Assembly: GCA_026075535.2 (NCBI GenBank)
Contig: AP026539.1
Span: forward strand, 3,534,001-3,598,000
From: Tricholoma matsutake
Taxonomy: Eukaryota > Basidiomycota > Agaricomycetes > Agaricales > Tricholomataceae
Direction of reading: 5' to 3'
Length of the DNA stretch: 64,000 bases
How positions within the stretch are numbered: the first letter of the stretch is position 1; every line of letters begins with the position of its first letter. The translations under genes and the position numbers were made by a program. Shown in pieces: positions 40,900 to 54,063 of this stretch. The notes beneath the pieces were generated by a model. The model searched no databases. It was not told where the DNA came from and saw only the letters and a list, made by a program, of their open reading frames with translations.

Positions 40900-43800
40900 C
40901 TCTTCTTTACTAGTTCTGCAAAAGCTTTCAGGGTAATACCTATTGACAACATTTGTAACATAATCAAAAACATTTCAAAGTTCCTCTTCCAATTCAATCC
41001 CTATATTCTCCTCCTCACACTCCTCTCCCATTTCAGACTTGACTATCCCTACCATCTTGTCAAACCCAGCATACAGTGGTGATTGGGCCCAAGATCCCAC
41101 AGCCATTTGTGCTCTAAAGGTCTGTGAGTTCATGTTATGCTGTAGGTGACTGATCTGGAGATGTCCACTTGAAAATGCCCGTTCAGCATCAACTGAGGAA
41201 GCTAAGACCCATGTGAGGGCCTGAATACCTCATACAATAATGTACACTCACCTGGCACAGAGCAAAAGTCTGAGCCCATTTTTGCCAGGCATGGACAACG
41301 TGCACTCGCTTGGTGCCAATATTGCATGTAACCGCCAGCCTCTGCAATTGCATCAGATGCAAGAACTGGATGCAAAAGATATGTTGTGATGTCATCAGAA
41401 GGTCCACGTGTTGATTTAGTAGCTGACTTCTTGACCCATTTATTCTTTGGCTAGCAAACAATTAGTAAGTAGCAATTTATATGACAGTAGTAAAAATACT
41501 GCTAGAGCTGACTCTTCATGAGCATCAGATGACTCAGCTGGGGCATATGACTCCTTAAAGCAATTGACAACCAATTTTTTGATGTCTCTGATTTGAGCTG
41601 AAGTGCGACCATGATCTTTGAACCACTTTAACTTCCAGTCAGGACACATGACTAAAATAAAACAAAAAATAAGCAAAATTCTCAGCAGAAATTGGGTAAC
41701 AGCCAACCAATTGCAATTTGATATAGCTTGCAATCAGCTGATAAGAGCGAGTATTTATGCATGAGAAGCAGTGCTGCCTGTGCTGCCACCTGGACAACAT
41801 TGGGAAGCTCATCATCTTCATCATCATGAACAGCCTGCAGAGAGTCTCCAATATCCTCCAAGATGGGCACTGCATCCACAATCAATGGTACTTCTGATGT
41901 TGAAAAAAGTTCAGTTAGTAGCATCTTCAAAAGTCTGTAACCATGAGACTGTCAATTTTAATATGGGATAGATATCAGAAAACTAAAAACCTCCAAAATC
42001 TTTGGCTAGTTTCCATTGTGAATCAGTCAACCAGTATGCCTGTAACTTGTTTGCTGCCACTCCAGTAAGAGACTGGACAATACTTTTGAAATGAATATGT
42101 GCTTTTAAGCAATCAAAGTCAGAGTTCCATCATGTGGGAACACATCAGGTCAATATTTTCATGCTGCCTCCCAGCTCAGTGTCCTCCTGAACAAGTCTAT
42201 CAAACTTCTCATGCAGAGTAGAAGAATCATGCACCTGGTGAGCAAGTCCAGCAATCTATTGAGCAGTTAGCTATCATAAATTGAAGTTACTGAAGACTTA
42301 CACATGGAAAAATTTGTAATGCCATCTGCTCTTCATCTTTCTCAATAACAACCCCTTGTTCTGCCATCATCCAGATTGCTGTTCCACAAAGTGAACCAAC
42401 AACCAAGTCATCATGCACACCATGGCCATCATCCTCCAACTCCATTGCAGCTGTATCAATTGCCTCCTCCTCAGTTGCCAGATTTTCTTCACCCAGCAGC
42501 TCATTTTCACCTTCCTCAAGCACAACTTCTTCCTCAAAATGGACCACACCCAAAGGAATATTATGACCCTGAGCATATTGAGGTACTGCACCTGCTGCAA
42601 CCTTGATGGCCTTTTTCTTCTTGGGCTGTTTGAAAAAAAAGGAAATGAATATCTGCAATTATAATATCATATTAGCTAATCAGTAATATAAATAACAGAG
42701 TTTGTACCTTTGCAATTAAGTTGATAATATGGGCAAAGCATCATCCACAAGATGCCATGCCACAAAATGAAGGTATCAGCCTTGCAAGATATATTGCCAA
42801 ACCATCACAATTGCTTGCATTATCCATGCATAATGCATCAAGCTACAATAATTGTTATATATAGTTGACAAAGAGAATGGCTCTTACTAGTTTGTCAAGC
42901 CCAAACCATTCAAGACATTCTGCTACAATCTTTGCCAGATAATGTCCACTATGTTTAGATGTGAGTCTACAAATAAATGAGTATTTTGGCAATAACACAG
43001 AAAAACCAATCTTGCTGAATGAAGTCCAAAATTGCTTTGTGGACCAATCCATTTTCATACCAGACAACTACCAGACCAAGATATGAAGCCATGATTGGTG
43101 CTGTCCATCCATCAAGAACCAGATGAATGGTGCCATTCTGAGCCTATTTATGGATATAATTAAATAGTAATATATACAAAGTTGGAAAACAAGCCTGAAA
43201 ATAATTCCAAACATGCTTTGACATCTCAAAGTACATGGCATTCACATCCCGGCTGACAGTCATAGGATGAGGGACTTTCGTACCAGGCTGGAGCATTTGG
43301 ACCTCTGTCTGATAATCTTCATCAAGTACTGAGTTAAATGGCCAGTGATTCTTCACACAGCAAAGAGCAATAAGTGCATGATGAGCTGCCTCAGAATATG
43401 GAGGACCAGATTTTGCAACCTGAGTGCTTGAGATCCCATGGCGCTTATTACACTGAGCTACACCAAGCTGGAGATTGCTTGTTCCCCCAGATGTTTTGCT
43501 CTGTGCACAGGTATGGGAGTGAGTTGTTGGATACATTTTACAAGTAAATACAAAATTAAGATGGTGTGGGGAGCCATCCTCAGCACATTCACGGATCAGA
43601 GAAACATCATAGTGGTCATAGACCTCAGACCTCCACATTGCCCTTGAAGCAGCTAATAAAAATTGTAACATAATCACAAGGGACAGGGTATAAGGAAACT
43701 TACTGATAATATCCTCATCAGGTAAATCCCAAACCTCTAGATCAGTCTGTGCACAAATTCCAGGAGCCTCCCTCCATTGGTGACGATGGACCGGAGATGC

Positions 43801-43995
43801 AACTACTGCAGGGTGGCTGTGAGATTCCACATCTGAGTGCTCAGGAGTTGTTAATGGTGTGCGAGCAAGGGATCCAGGTGTCATTTCTTGGCTTCTTGAG
43901 GTTGTACCAAGAATCCCAGGGGTATTCCCATGGCTAACAGGTGTTGGTCGTTGGCTAGAACCTCGACCATGCTGACTAGAACTCCTGGGTGGCAT
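40900..43995 (-). pseudogene. hAT transposase, spliced and decayed
   Basis: Starts at 43995 (MPPRSSSQHGRGSS) with a BED-like Cys/His region (FVFTCKMYPTTHSHT, CNKRHG). The order then is LIALCCVKNHWPF, TVSRDVNAMYFEM, the DDE first Asp in HLVLDGWTAPIMASYLGLVV (about 43115), HYLAKIVAECLEWFGLDKL (about 42960), CMDNASNCDGLA (about 42825), CFAHIINLIAK (about 42740), an acidic insert and VPT-stop-WNSDF (about 42140). The C-terminal dimerisation part (AIAEAGGYMQYWHQ) is near 41350. Introns separate most blocks. TGA at 42741-42743, 42145-42147 and 42130-42132 sits where hAT proteins have Arg (RCFAHI, TRCVPTRWNS), so the gene is dead. Confidence 0.85.
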
Positions 43996-44164
43996 GGGGG
44001 TAGGGAAGAAAGAATGTGTTGTTGAATATCAGTGGAGTTTCAAAATAGCTATATATAGCTGTGCCTACACATGCACAGGCCATGCTGCACTTACCGCACC
44101 CATACCCATCTTTCACCAATAGCTCCTGCATCTGAGAAGACCTGCAATTGCAGGCTCCCTTGAT

Positions 44165-44375
44165 TACAGGAGCTAAGTGGAGGAGTAGGCAGCGGGGTAG
44201 GGAATCCACCACCCCACAAGCAGTTGCCTGCAGGCGTGGGTGTCATCTCATAGGCAGGGGGGTAAGGGATCCACCACAAGCAGTTGCTTGAGGGCATGGG
44301 TCTCATCTCATAGGCAGTGGGGTATGGGATCCACCACCCCACAAGCAGTGGCTTGCGGCGGTGGGTGTTGTTCAT
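44165..44375 (+). repeat. Tandem repeats with CAAGCAGTTGC hairpins (about 65 bp)
   Basis: Units share GGGATCCACCACCCCACAAG, CAGTTGCCTGCAGGCGTGGG and CATCTCATAGGCAGGGGGGT. Each has a small hairpin of the type GCAGTTGCxTGC. Similar text recurs at 44795-44822 (CTGCGAGCAGTTGCTTGCAG) and, as CTGCGAGCATCTGCTCGCAG, at 63757. Confidence 0.7.
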
Positions 44376-44589
44376 GGGTGAGCATGGTAGATAGTATACA
44401 TCCTAAAGAAAGAAAACATCGTTAGTGAATAAAACACACAAAAGAAGAAAAAAATGTACCTGGGGCCCAAACAACACATCATTCATGTCATTTGGCCCCC
44501 CTCCATGCACTCGTTCCTCATATTGTTGTTGTTCCATGCACCATGCACCCCATGAGCAACCACTGGCAAGGCTAGAGGCATGTGGTGTG

Positions 44590-44725
44590 CCATCCATCAT
44601 GGGTGCAGTGCATTGTCTGTCATGGGTGTGGCATGTTGATCGTGGGTGTGGTGCATTGTCCGTTGTGGGTGTGGTGTGTCATCTGTCGTAGGTGTGGTGC
44701 CTCATCCATTGTGGGTGTGGTGGTG
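44590..44725 (+). repeat. GTGGGTGTGGTG tandem repeat (about 23 bp)
   Basis: Five or so units of the form GTGCATTGTCCGTTGTGGGTGTG. The frame across them gives a Val/Cys/Gly-rich peptide that is an artefact of the repeat. Confidence 0.65.
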
Positions 44726-45278
44726 GCCTGCCACCTCTCTCCCCCCTCCCCACCATCTCCCACTGGGTCCTAGGCATCAGCACCCACAATCTACCCTGCG
44801 AGCAGTTGCTTGCAGGCGAGGGGCAGGTACTGGGCATGCCTGGGCCTGTAGGCATGTTGTGGGGGTCGTAGTGCCTAGGTCAAGGGGGTTAGGAGGATGT
44901 TAGTGACATGGTGTGCATCGAGGGGCTGGGAGGTGCTTACTGTATGGGTATCCCACCTCCTGGGTCTCCCAGTGCCCCTCATTGCCCCTCATTGCCCTTC
45001 TGACCCTAATCCACACCCTCACATCCTATTTGATGGGGAGGAGGGGGTTTACATGGGCGTTGTGGACATGTGTCGTCTTGTGTCATCCCAGTAGTCTAGG
45101 TCCTAGAAAATAACAAAGTGTAATCAGTTATTCATGATAATGGGAAACAAAGAAGAAAAAAACTTACTTAGGCCCAAACGATGACAATTGCATTGCTTGG
45201 GCCTGCACTGTAGCTCCGAAAGCTTGTTTGCAGGGTCTGGTGGTGATAGAGGGGAGTGAGTGGAGCTGGGAGCAGCGG
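44726..45278. other. GC-rich spacer, no gene
   Basis: Holds a GCCCAAACGATGACAATTGC hairpin and an AAGAAAAAAACTTACTTA tract (45150-45205), like those at 40215, 40583, 44460 and 62999. No conserved frame. Confidence 0.45.
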
Positions 45279-45339
45279 TTAGAGGTGTGGGAGTGGTGGT
45301 GATAGAGTGGGAAGGTGGGAGGCAGTGGTGTCAATGGTG

Positions 45340-47381
45340 CTGGTGGTGTAGACCTTTCCAAATAGAGGGGCGGGGGTGGCAACAATTGGTGGAATAAGAA
45401 GATTTTGAGTTTGTTGCAACTGACAGTAGTGGCATGTTCGGATGTACCATGCGATATCGGCTTTCAGGTTGGGCCACCAGAATTGTAGTGCGACGTGAGA
45501 CTTCATGACAAAGATCATTTTGTGGCCGATATGGTCATGCAACAACCAGATAATATTGATGTGACAGTCTGGAATCGCAACAATCTTGTGTTTGCCGTGA
45601 CGGTCTTTTCGCCATGGTTTTCCAGAATCTATGAAGAACTTGGTGCAATATTGCATGAAGGTAGCATACTCATTGTCTGATAGATTTGGGGGTCACACCA
45701 TATTGTCTAACCATGTATGAATGAACAGTAATCGTTCATCTTCTTTCTTTGCTTTGTCCAATCGAGGGACATCTTTGTATGAAACATCCTCCCCTTTACT
45801 GAAATCTGAAGCTTGGGCAAAAGTGGGATAGGTCGCATGAGAGGGGAAAGGTCAAATTGAGATTGGGTTGATTTGGTGAATGAAACCATGTAGTTTGTTG
45901 ATCCAGTCGCTGAATTCTTCTTCTACTTTGATATCATCATGTTTGGTTTGTTGAGGACATCACAAAAGACCATCTGGCCCATGGTGCATACCTGCAACAT
46001 GAACTAGCATGAAGTGGAACATTAGAATGGAAACTATCCATTGGTTGATGCTAGCGCTAGGTGCAATATCGGGATTTGAGAGCATGCCTTTGATATACCT
46101 CGCATCAACCTTGACCTCGACGATAAGGTTTCATACCCCTATCAAATATAAACGAAGTGCCCCAAGGGCTCGATATAGACCATAAAGTTTGAGTTTCAGT
46201 TGCGAAAACCAGGATTTGTGGTCGTTGAGTGTGATCGAGCCAAATCAACTGTAGTATCATCTTCGAGGGTTATCGCGGTTGCATTGCACTAGGAAATAGC
46301 CAATAGCGATGCTCAATGTGTCAACTGTGAGGATTACTGGGGTGTTCAAGGTATAGTCGATGGCTCGAATTGCTGGCAAGTTTAGGAGCGCATGCTTGAG
46401 ATCTTCTTGCGCTGCTACCTGAGATGGGCCGAATTCGAAGGGCACATCTTTTTGAGTAAGGTTGATTAGTGCAGCTGCTCGATGTGTGAAACTCTGAATG
46501 AAAATTTGACAAACTCCAATCGTTCCTAAGAATGCCTTAACTTCTGTGAGTGTACAACATGGACCCCACTTCTGAATCTTATCGATATGCATTGGGTCAG
46601 CCATTTGACCTTGAATATTGCATCGATGACCTAAAATGATTATTTTGGGGACACAAGCAAATAACTTTGGTCCTGAGAACATCCCACCACAATACTTCAT
46701 GTGCTGGACAATGCGATTCAGATTCTTGAAATGCTCCCATACAAATTGTCAAATGCCTGAATTGTTGGCAATCATTTCATACAACCCACCGATCATTCGA
46801 TATTCCAATTTCAGACCCTTCACGTCGATATAAGGGATCGTGATGTGAGGGACCTCAGGTTGTAGGATGAAAGTGACATCATCATGTAGGATCAGAACTG
46901 AGTTCATCCAACCCATTGGTAGGGTGATGATTTGAAGTGTGCTGAATGGGGTCTGGAAAGTTGTTAGATCTCAAGAGGATTCAGATATGAGCCTTTTGTC
47001 AAATGCAACATATAAATGCAACATTCCACCACAAGTGCATTCTCCAAACTGTTCAGCTAAATGCTCGGGGATTGGGATGACACCTGAGTGCTGAATTGTA
47101 ACTTGGTTTAGTGGCTCAAGACTGTGGATTATTCGGAGGAATTTTGCATCTTTCTTCGCAACACAAAACCATCGCGATTGGTATGACGAGTTTGATGACT
47201 TGTAGACTCCTGCTTCGATCTTCTTTTTCAGCATCTCGCAAATCTGTTCATACAAACCAGGCAGTATGGGGATATTACATTTGACCCAAGGAGTGTGAGG
47301 GACGACTGGGAACTCAATAGGGGGAAAGAAATCTGGTTGAAACCTTCCTCGTTTGTTTTCCATCCATGTGACTGGTTTCAA
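45340..47381 (-). pseudogene. Gypsy-2 pol (RT, RNase H, integrase zinc domain)
   Basis: Reads PDFFPPIEFPVVPHTPW, ISESS-stop-DLTTFQTPF (stop 46971-46973), TLPMGWMNSV, FVWEHFKNLNRIVQHMKYC, LTEVKAFLGTIGVCQIFI, DVPFEFGPSQVAAQEDLK, VILTVDTLSIAIGYFLVQC, PRR-stop-YYS-stop-FGSITLND (46257-46259, 46245-46247), LKLYGLYRALGALRLYLIG, DARYIKGML and the integrase zinc region HDHIGHK ... CHYCQLQQ. The catalytic YxDD of the RT is not intact in what I can read. All stops listed fall at arginines in the family text as I remember it (SSRDLTTFQ, RYYSRFGS). Confidence 0.8.
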
Positions 47382-47892
47382 ATGAAGTCATGCATGAGGT
47401 CTCGTTCTTGAGGCCATAAGAAATCGCCTGGATGATTTTGATTGACAATATTTTTGTGTTCGAGGTTATATTGGGGAGTTGGTTTGAATATCGGAGGATG
47501 GGGATTTAGTGGAGGCATGTCTTTGAGGGGATCACCCTTGATGTGTCGAATAATTTGAAATTGATTGGGTAGTCCGGCCACGATTGGACAGACCTTCTGT
47601 GCAACTGGTTTATACTTTTTCCTTGTTGATAAATAACTAGAATGGTGATTGTCAGAAATAACTGAGGAAGGGGAAACATAGGATGAAGAAATTCACATAG
47701 GTATAAACACCATTGAGGTGTTTCAAGGAACATGGAACTCATCGCATGCAGATAAATATAGATCAGAAAGTGTTGCGGATAATTCTTTGGAGGAGTTGAT
47801 TTCGGGGATATTTGCAGTGCACTTGATAAATATAGAGGAGTTAGAAGAGTCGAATGAGATGATGAAAGCGCACTGTTCTGAAATTTCATTCT

Positions 47893-48441
47893 CTAACACT
47901 GAAAATCCTCATGAACAACCTTTCGACAATGGTGCGATCGAGGTATCGAGGGAATGGTAGCAGTCCGAGTTGAGTTCAGATTGCATATCATGATCGTTTG
48001 GGGTTCATTCCAGTAATTTCTAATGATGCTTTCTGTTAAGACATTGAATGGTCGTCCGAGTAAAATATCATAAGCTGGGTCGTGAATAACATGTATCTGC
48101 ATGTATAGAGTGATTCCACCAAGATTGCAAGGTACATTGCATGCTAAGCCAAGTGTTTCATCCACAGTACCATTGGCAGACTGCATCAGAAGCCGAATCA
48201 AGGAGTCGTATGCTAGACCGAGTTCATGACAGACATCTTCGGCCATTGATATGATCGAGGAACTGGGATCAATGACACTTTCTACCTGGTTGATACCATG
48301 GACATCCATAATAACTGATCTAATTGATGAAGTTTCTTTAGTGATGACAAAAGGCTGAGGGATTTCACCAGGTCGGAGACTGCTAATATAGGTCTCATAC
48401 GGGTCAGGCATGATAATTGCATCAGGACTAAACATGTTCAT
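47893..48441 (-). pseudogene. Gypsy-2 retropepsin region
   Basis: The minus-strand frame has VIMDVHGINQVESVIDPSSS and HVIHDPAYDILLGRPFNVL. The DILLGRPF landmark is typical of Gypsy proteases of this clade. The usual DSG has become DPSSS (DxGSS-type, with Pro), so activity is doubtful even apart from the broken context. A linker frame (47889-47378) joins it to the RT. Confidence 0.6.
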
Positions 48442-49099
48442 TGCGTTGTTTCCGGATTGTGGGACTTGTTTCAGTGTGACCTGTTCTCTCCATCTTGTTC
48501 AAACCTCAGGTGAAAGCGAGAGTAGTTCTTCCAATGTAAGCATGACAATCGGCATCTTCATCAAGCGCAAAAAGATATTGTGCATGATATTCTCGTTCTG
48601 TACTGGTGCCTGTGTCACATATGATGGTCCATCTTTTTCCTTACCCTTTGATGTGCCAGCAAAGTTCCTTTCGTGTGGTGGCAAATAGGCATTTTCCCTG
48701 ACCAATGCATATGGGTGTACCAAGGTTTGCATTGGGGGTATGGTGGTCAATGGTGAAGTGGTTGATGTCGATGCCGATGTTGGAGCCATAGTTGAAGTTG
48801 AAGGGTTGACCATTGTTGATGAAGATGTTGAGGGTGCTGGGACTGGAGCTGTAGACGTCAAAGATGGAGGGACGGGGGTTGTCATGGCTGGAACTGAACT
48901 TCAAACCTCTTTGTTCGGACGTGAAAATGGTCGACCACTTCGAAGCGCAAATATTTTGCACTCGAGAGCCGCTATTCTATCTTCGGAGTCAGCTGTCAAC
49001 GTCAAATTATGATAAATGCCTTTCGTTTCCGATCCCAAGGTAGGAACTGCATCAGACTCTGTTATCAAAGTGATCGCAGCTGAGGTTGAATTAGTCAAA

Positions 49100-50350
49100 G
49101 TTGGAAGTGCCGATGGTGCGATGCTGAATAAAAGTGTAGCTGCCAGGGTTGCATCTGGGTTGTGTTTCCACCATTCGTCAATGCATTCCTTGATAAACCT
49201 GCCAGGAATGCTTCAAGGGGTGAATTGTCCATTTGGAAGTACAATCTTTCCTTCCATGTTTCACTTACACTTCCCTTCATTCAAGTACGACTGACAAACC
49301 ATACAGTCAGGGATAAAATGTCCCAATAAACCGCAAAATATGCAGAGGAGTGCGTTGATATGTGCCTGTCTGTCTGCCGAATTAGTGCAAGGATTTTTAG
49401 TACCTGCAATGTGCATAGCAATGGTGCTAGCAAATCGTTTGAACATTGTGTTTCGATCTTCAGTTTTAATCGTAATAGTTCTGGGTGACGAGGTGACTGT
49501 ATTTCCGACGTTCGATGTTGAGTGCAATGAGGAAGTGGATTGGTGGATTACTGAGTTCGATGTGCTAGAGCCTGCTAGTATGAATTTTGCCGCATCGTGA
49601 ATGTTGTTGAGTGGATATGGATTGTTGGGATAATGGTTGGGGAATTTGAGTTCGAGTCATCAAGCAATTCGAGTCCATAAGCCGGGTTGGAATCCTCAAA
49701 CATAAGCTCTGCTTTGCTCAGCTTCCGAGATCCTATTCTTTGCTTGCAAAAAGTGAGTAATGTTGTAGAACACATGATAATACATTCCTAAGTTGTTCAC
49801 ATCAAATATCCCAATGTGTAGCTGTTCTCCCACTAATTTGTCCATGTCTGATATGCTCCACTTGCGATCATCTTCCGAGCCGGGATAGAGTTTATGTACT
49901 GCTGTTTGAAATTCATTGAATGATGTGCTGGGCTGATACTCTGGAAGCGATTCCCAGAGTTCGGAAGAGTCAATGTCGAGGTAGCGACAAGCGTGTTTCT
50001 TCATTAGAATCAATTCAGTAATGCTGCAGGTAAGGAATAATAGTTCAAGCTCTTCAAAGTATCATCGGAGCTCTCGAGGCTGAGTCAGGTTGAATTTCGG
50101 AGCGGTCGAGTGCCCACAAGCTGGCATCGCAGTTTGGGTAGTCATGAATGTGATGACTCTAGGGGTAGGGGTTAAGACTTGTGTAATAGATGGTAGAGGT
50201 GTCAAAGTTGTTGGAAGGATGAATGAAGAGGTTGATGATGATGATGAAGAAGTAGATGACGATGTGGAAGGTGATGATATAGGTGAAGGAAATAGTCTAC
50301 GGTGAGTAGATTCTGCTTTGGAAACAGGAATTAGAATGTCCCCCAATTGT
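49100..50350 (-). pseudogene. Gypsy-2 gag
   Basis: The minus strand reads ILMKKHACRYLDIDSSELWE, SLPEYQPSTSFNEFQTAV, WSISDMDKLVGEQLHIG, NNLGMYYHVFYNITHFLQ, then a CCHC zinc knuckle CIFCGLLGHFIPDC (near 49330) and QMDNSPLEAFLAGLSR. The same sequence, inverted, is at 58889-60110. A Ser/Thr-rich linker (48885-48499) follows toward the protease. Confidence 0.82.
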
Positions 50351-50444
50351 TCAAGAGATTTGAAGGCATGGCAAGTATTGATACGAAGGGTTCTCGCTTG
50401 TGTTGGCCTAAGCTGAGGAAGTCGAGGTTGGTCCGATAATGAAA

Positions 50445-51662
50445 TGATTCAGAAACCCTTGGGGTGGGCTCCAAAAATGATGATACTCAACCTGGGAAAA
50501 CCACCAAAACAGCTGATGAGGCAATCAATGATATTTGCAATGAGTCGGAGGAAGGGAGCGAGATGTTCCAAATGTTCGTGGTCAAACCTATGGGAAGATA
50601 ACTAGTTGGTACTAGTCATGAAGGTAGTTCTATAGGAGATGAAGGTGTTTGGCATGGTCTGATTGAGTATTGATCAATATCGAGGATGATTGATGAGATC
50701 AATGGCAAATGAGTTTATCGTCAATGGTCAATGTGTGAATTCTGGGGACCTTATGATAGGTCAATAGTATATGAAGACTATAGTTGATGGCTAGGAAGTG
50801 TTGGAAGGGTTGCTAGTGCTAACAATCAGAGGATCATAGGAAGATTGAGGACAACGATGGTCGCAGAGGTTTCTCATCAATCGAGAAAACTCATAGAAGT
50901 TTAGATTGTTTTAGAGGATAGATCTGATTCTTAGAACTTAATATGAGATGATAGGTGAAGATGATTTCTTTTTTTATTCTAAGTAGATACTACAGAGTTT
51001 TATATGTTTTAAAGAAACTTCCTAAAATGGAATGAGAAACATGTGTAGAACATGAGGCAAAAGATATGAGTTAAGGCACAAGGCCAAAAAGGAGACTGGA
51101 ATCCAAACAAGAAAGATATATATCATATGATGAAAGAGTAATAAAGGGAAAGATCTAAAAAGAGACTGTCCTTTGTGTATAAACCACACTAAGTCTCGCA
51201 ATAATCTGTCCAGCAGGTTCTGTATGCGATAGGGAGTTGGAACGAGGCTGACCTACTATCAGCAGGTTTGAGCACGAGTTGGAATACTTCCTGGCGCATG
51301 GTCTTCCACCATTTAGATAACAAATGCAGCACCCGATGTCGCTTGTAGTCTCTTGATATCAATCGATGATGCTCAATGATGGTCAACGACGGTTGACAAT
51401 GTTCAATCATGGTTGCGGTTTGTTTGAAGATGATCGGGGATGTTCAATGGTCATTTAGAAGGGGTCTTAGGGGCTTTCGACAAGTCCTAAGGTTGTGCGA
51501 TGTGGTCTCTCAGTACAATCAACATTGCTGGTGATGTTTTGATGCAGTCAATATGATATTGCAATTGATAGACTGGGTCGTGCTGCATCTGGGACCTCAT
51601 AGGAGTTAGCCGATGTGATTAGAATGACGTATCGGCCTTTGAGCCAAGGAGACAACCTATCA
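50445..51662 (-). repeat. Gypsy-2 5' LTR or leader
   Basis: About 1.2 kb that matches 57415-58650 inverted. Shared text includes TTGGCTCAAAGGCC near the start, CATCACCAGCAATGTTG, CAAACCTGCTGATAGTAGG (51260s), TACAGAACCTGCTGG (51210s) and AAGGGTTTCTGAATCATTTC at the inner end. Only 5' copies are present, so I cannot prove LTR versus untranslated leader; the shared TG start favours an LTR. Confidence 0.65.
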
Positions 51663-51853
51663 CCGTGCATCCCGCCATCACCACAGTCAGCAGGTACATA
51701 CACAGTCACATGACCACATGTAGATATCCACATAGGCTACAGACTGTTCATGGTTCCATACCAATACTATAGATTGCGTTGCCCATGCTTTGGGGCTCTT
51801 CTCCTGTGTTCACTGAGTCTCTGCACTGTCTGCATTGAGACTGTACATCTCCA
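51663..51853 (+). repeat. LARD 5' LTR (start truncated)
   Basis: Matches 54073-54259 from GCATCCCGCCATCACCACAG to GAGACTGTACATCTCCA. The first bases (TGTAACCA in the 3' copy) are replaced by Gypsy-2. TCTGGTGACAACTGG follows as a possible primer site. Confidence 0.8.
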
Positions 51854-52038
51854 TCTGGTGACAACTGGTCGATTTGACTCTGCACACTTCATTTTGGCCC
51901 ATTTTCCTCAGCTGTTTCACTGTTTTTCCTCAGGCTCTGTTTTCACTCTGCTACCCTCTGCTTCTGTGCTTTGTCTCTGTTATCTACTGTCTACTGTCTA
52001 CAGCAGGCAGTAGCTACTCTATCTGGGACTCTATCACC

Positions 52039-53043
52039 ATGGCAAAGAACAACCAGGCCACAAAAATGGCAACATCATCAACAGCAGCACCATGCCCCAT
52101 CAAATTTGACCCAATATTTGGCACCATGCTCAATGGCAAGTGTACGCCAATGAAGCTATCACTGGCAACCTGCATTTGGGGCATGCAACAATATGAGAAC
52201 AAGATCTACGAGGAGATCATGCGACGCAGCCATGAGGAAGGGTTTGGACAAGCACAGAATTTCTATGGGCTGATGCTAGAAGAAACACAGGAGACACAGC
52301 TCAAGGTAGAGAGATTGCTAGAGGATAAGGAAGGCTATGAGAGGGGACTGAAGGAGGGAGAAGAAAAAGGGAGAACAGCTCAATGAGAGGTATGGGAGGT
52401 GAAACACAGCCAAGGGAGGTGCATCAAGCCGCGGACATGGATCCAGGTCAACAAGGACATACAAACAGAGCCCACAACTTGCAAAACGACAGACTCCAGC
52501 ACACAGACCACCCTCACCAGCACTATCAATGCTGTTATACAAACAGTACCCAATGACAAGCCACCACATCTACTGAACAATGCGGGGATGTCAACTGAAC
52601 CCCCCAGCACCTGTGAGACCAGCATACAGGCCAATGAGACCCCCACCAGCCTATCAACACCACCATTACATGCCACATCACTGCTGACAATGCCATCAAA
52701 GCCCCCATCAAATCTGTCGCCACTGCCATCAACGATGACAACTTCGTCATCAACCACCACTACAGCCTCTCCCCCTGCTTCAAAACTGCCACCAGCATCT
52801 TGCAAACAACGGCACACACTGCTGAGTTGTTCCACCCCACTCCTGCAGAGTCCCCAGCCCTTCATCTTGCACCCTGATCCACCCATTGCCACCACTACAT
52901 CACCACCAACAATGGCAACATTGCCTGCTGCAACCACTTTGGAAACAATGACCTGGGTCTCATCTAGCATGCAAATGACTGCCACCACTCTATGTACTGA
53001 TTGCCAGGTCCCAAAAAACATACAAAAATGGTCTATATCATAG
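52039..53043 (+). pseudogene. Gag-like protein of the LARD element
   Basis: From the ATG at 52039: MAKNNQATKMATSSTAAPCP, KFDPIFGTMLNGKCTPM, then a charged helix (ETQLKVERLLEDKEGYE). A TGA at 52384-52386 (TAQ-stop-EVWE) is the only interruption; CGA would give Arg. The frame continues with a Thr/Ser/Pro-rich tail (TPTSLSTPPLHATSLL). No zinc knuckle. Function is inferred from position only. Confidence 0.55.
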
Positions 53044-54063
53044 GCAATGATGTTATGTGACGATGAGCAGGTGTGCTGATTGAAACACATTGTCTACTCG
53101 ATGAAACAAACCTGCTCCCCCCCAAACTCTGAATGACAGCATAAGAAGCTTCATACACCACCCACCTCTCCCCAACTTGCTCCCCAGACCCCCATTCACT
53201 CCAAAACACCCAGCATGACTGCCACATCATCATTGATGTGTTTGTCGATGACGACCAAATCCCCCAACTCAGGACCACCATTGGCAGCTCCAGAACAATG
53301 ACATATGCAGCCAGAACCAGCAAAACACCCCCAAAATGCATTCCAAAGCCCTAGCTTGCCCCTGAAACCCCCAAAACAAACTGTTTTGCTGCCACCTGCA
53401 CCCTACACCCCTGCCATGTGACTAACGATGCTGTCGACACCTGACAACACCCCCCACTCACCATCTATGCCCATGTATCCATCCATACACCCCAGTTAAC
53501 CCCAGCTCAACCCTAAATGAGCCATTTCACCACCACCCACACATTTTGACTGGGTGGAAGATGCCGAATCCCTACCCATCCCCCAACCAGCTGCACCTGT
53601 GTCCTGGCAAGATCTTTCAGCTCTAAAAATGGACTGTCCACAACTATTCAAGACCCTACGAAGATGTACAAGGTGATGACAAGCCCCACTGTATTCCTTT
53701 TCACCATCTTGAAAATCTTTCCATTTAGCTCCACCATCTTATGTTCCATCTCAACCCTTTATCACCCAATGTCATCCCTCTGGTATAAGACCAGGTAAGA
53801 CCCATCATCACTATTCCTGTTGGAGTAGCACCCATACCTGCTGCTCCTGTTCTGAGACTTGACTGGGATCGAGACCCCCATCTCCTCAATTTGAGTCAGG
53901 CCCTTCATGCCTTGGGATGGACACCACCATGCTGAGCTTTTTATTTTTATTTTTCATTCACTGCATATATTATCATTGGATATTTCAGACATCATTTTCC
54001 TGTGTTTCTTTTCATCTAGAGTTGAGATCGCAACGAGGGCATTGCTATTGTGTAGGGGGCACA

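Larger units (their letters stand above)
45279..51662 (-). mobile_element. Gypsy-2 LTR retrotransposon, 3'-truncated
   Basis: On the minus strand: leader or LTR (51662-50445), gag (50350-49100), protease (48441-47893), reverse transcriptase and RNase H (47400-45900), integrase zinc domain (45656-45340). Integrase core and 3' LTR are absent; GC-rich spacer begins near 45300. The right border, TGATAGG at 51662, is defined by a second copy starting with the same text at 57415 on the plus strand. Confidence 0.85.

Noticed and set aside
44165..44375. Regularly spaced hairpin repeats that could suggest a CRISPR array
   Set aside because: The units are contiguous tandem repeats without unique spacers, in a eukaryotic repeat-rich context.
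52380..53090. A 236-codon minus-strand Val/Gly-rich frame
   Set aside because: It is antisense to the Thr/Pro-rich tail of the LARD gag frame, with no independent landmark.
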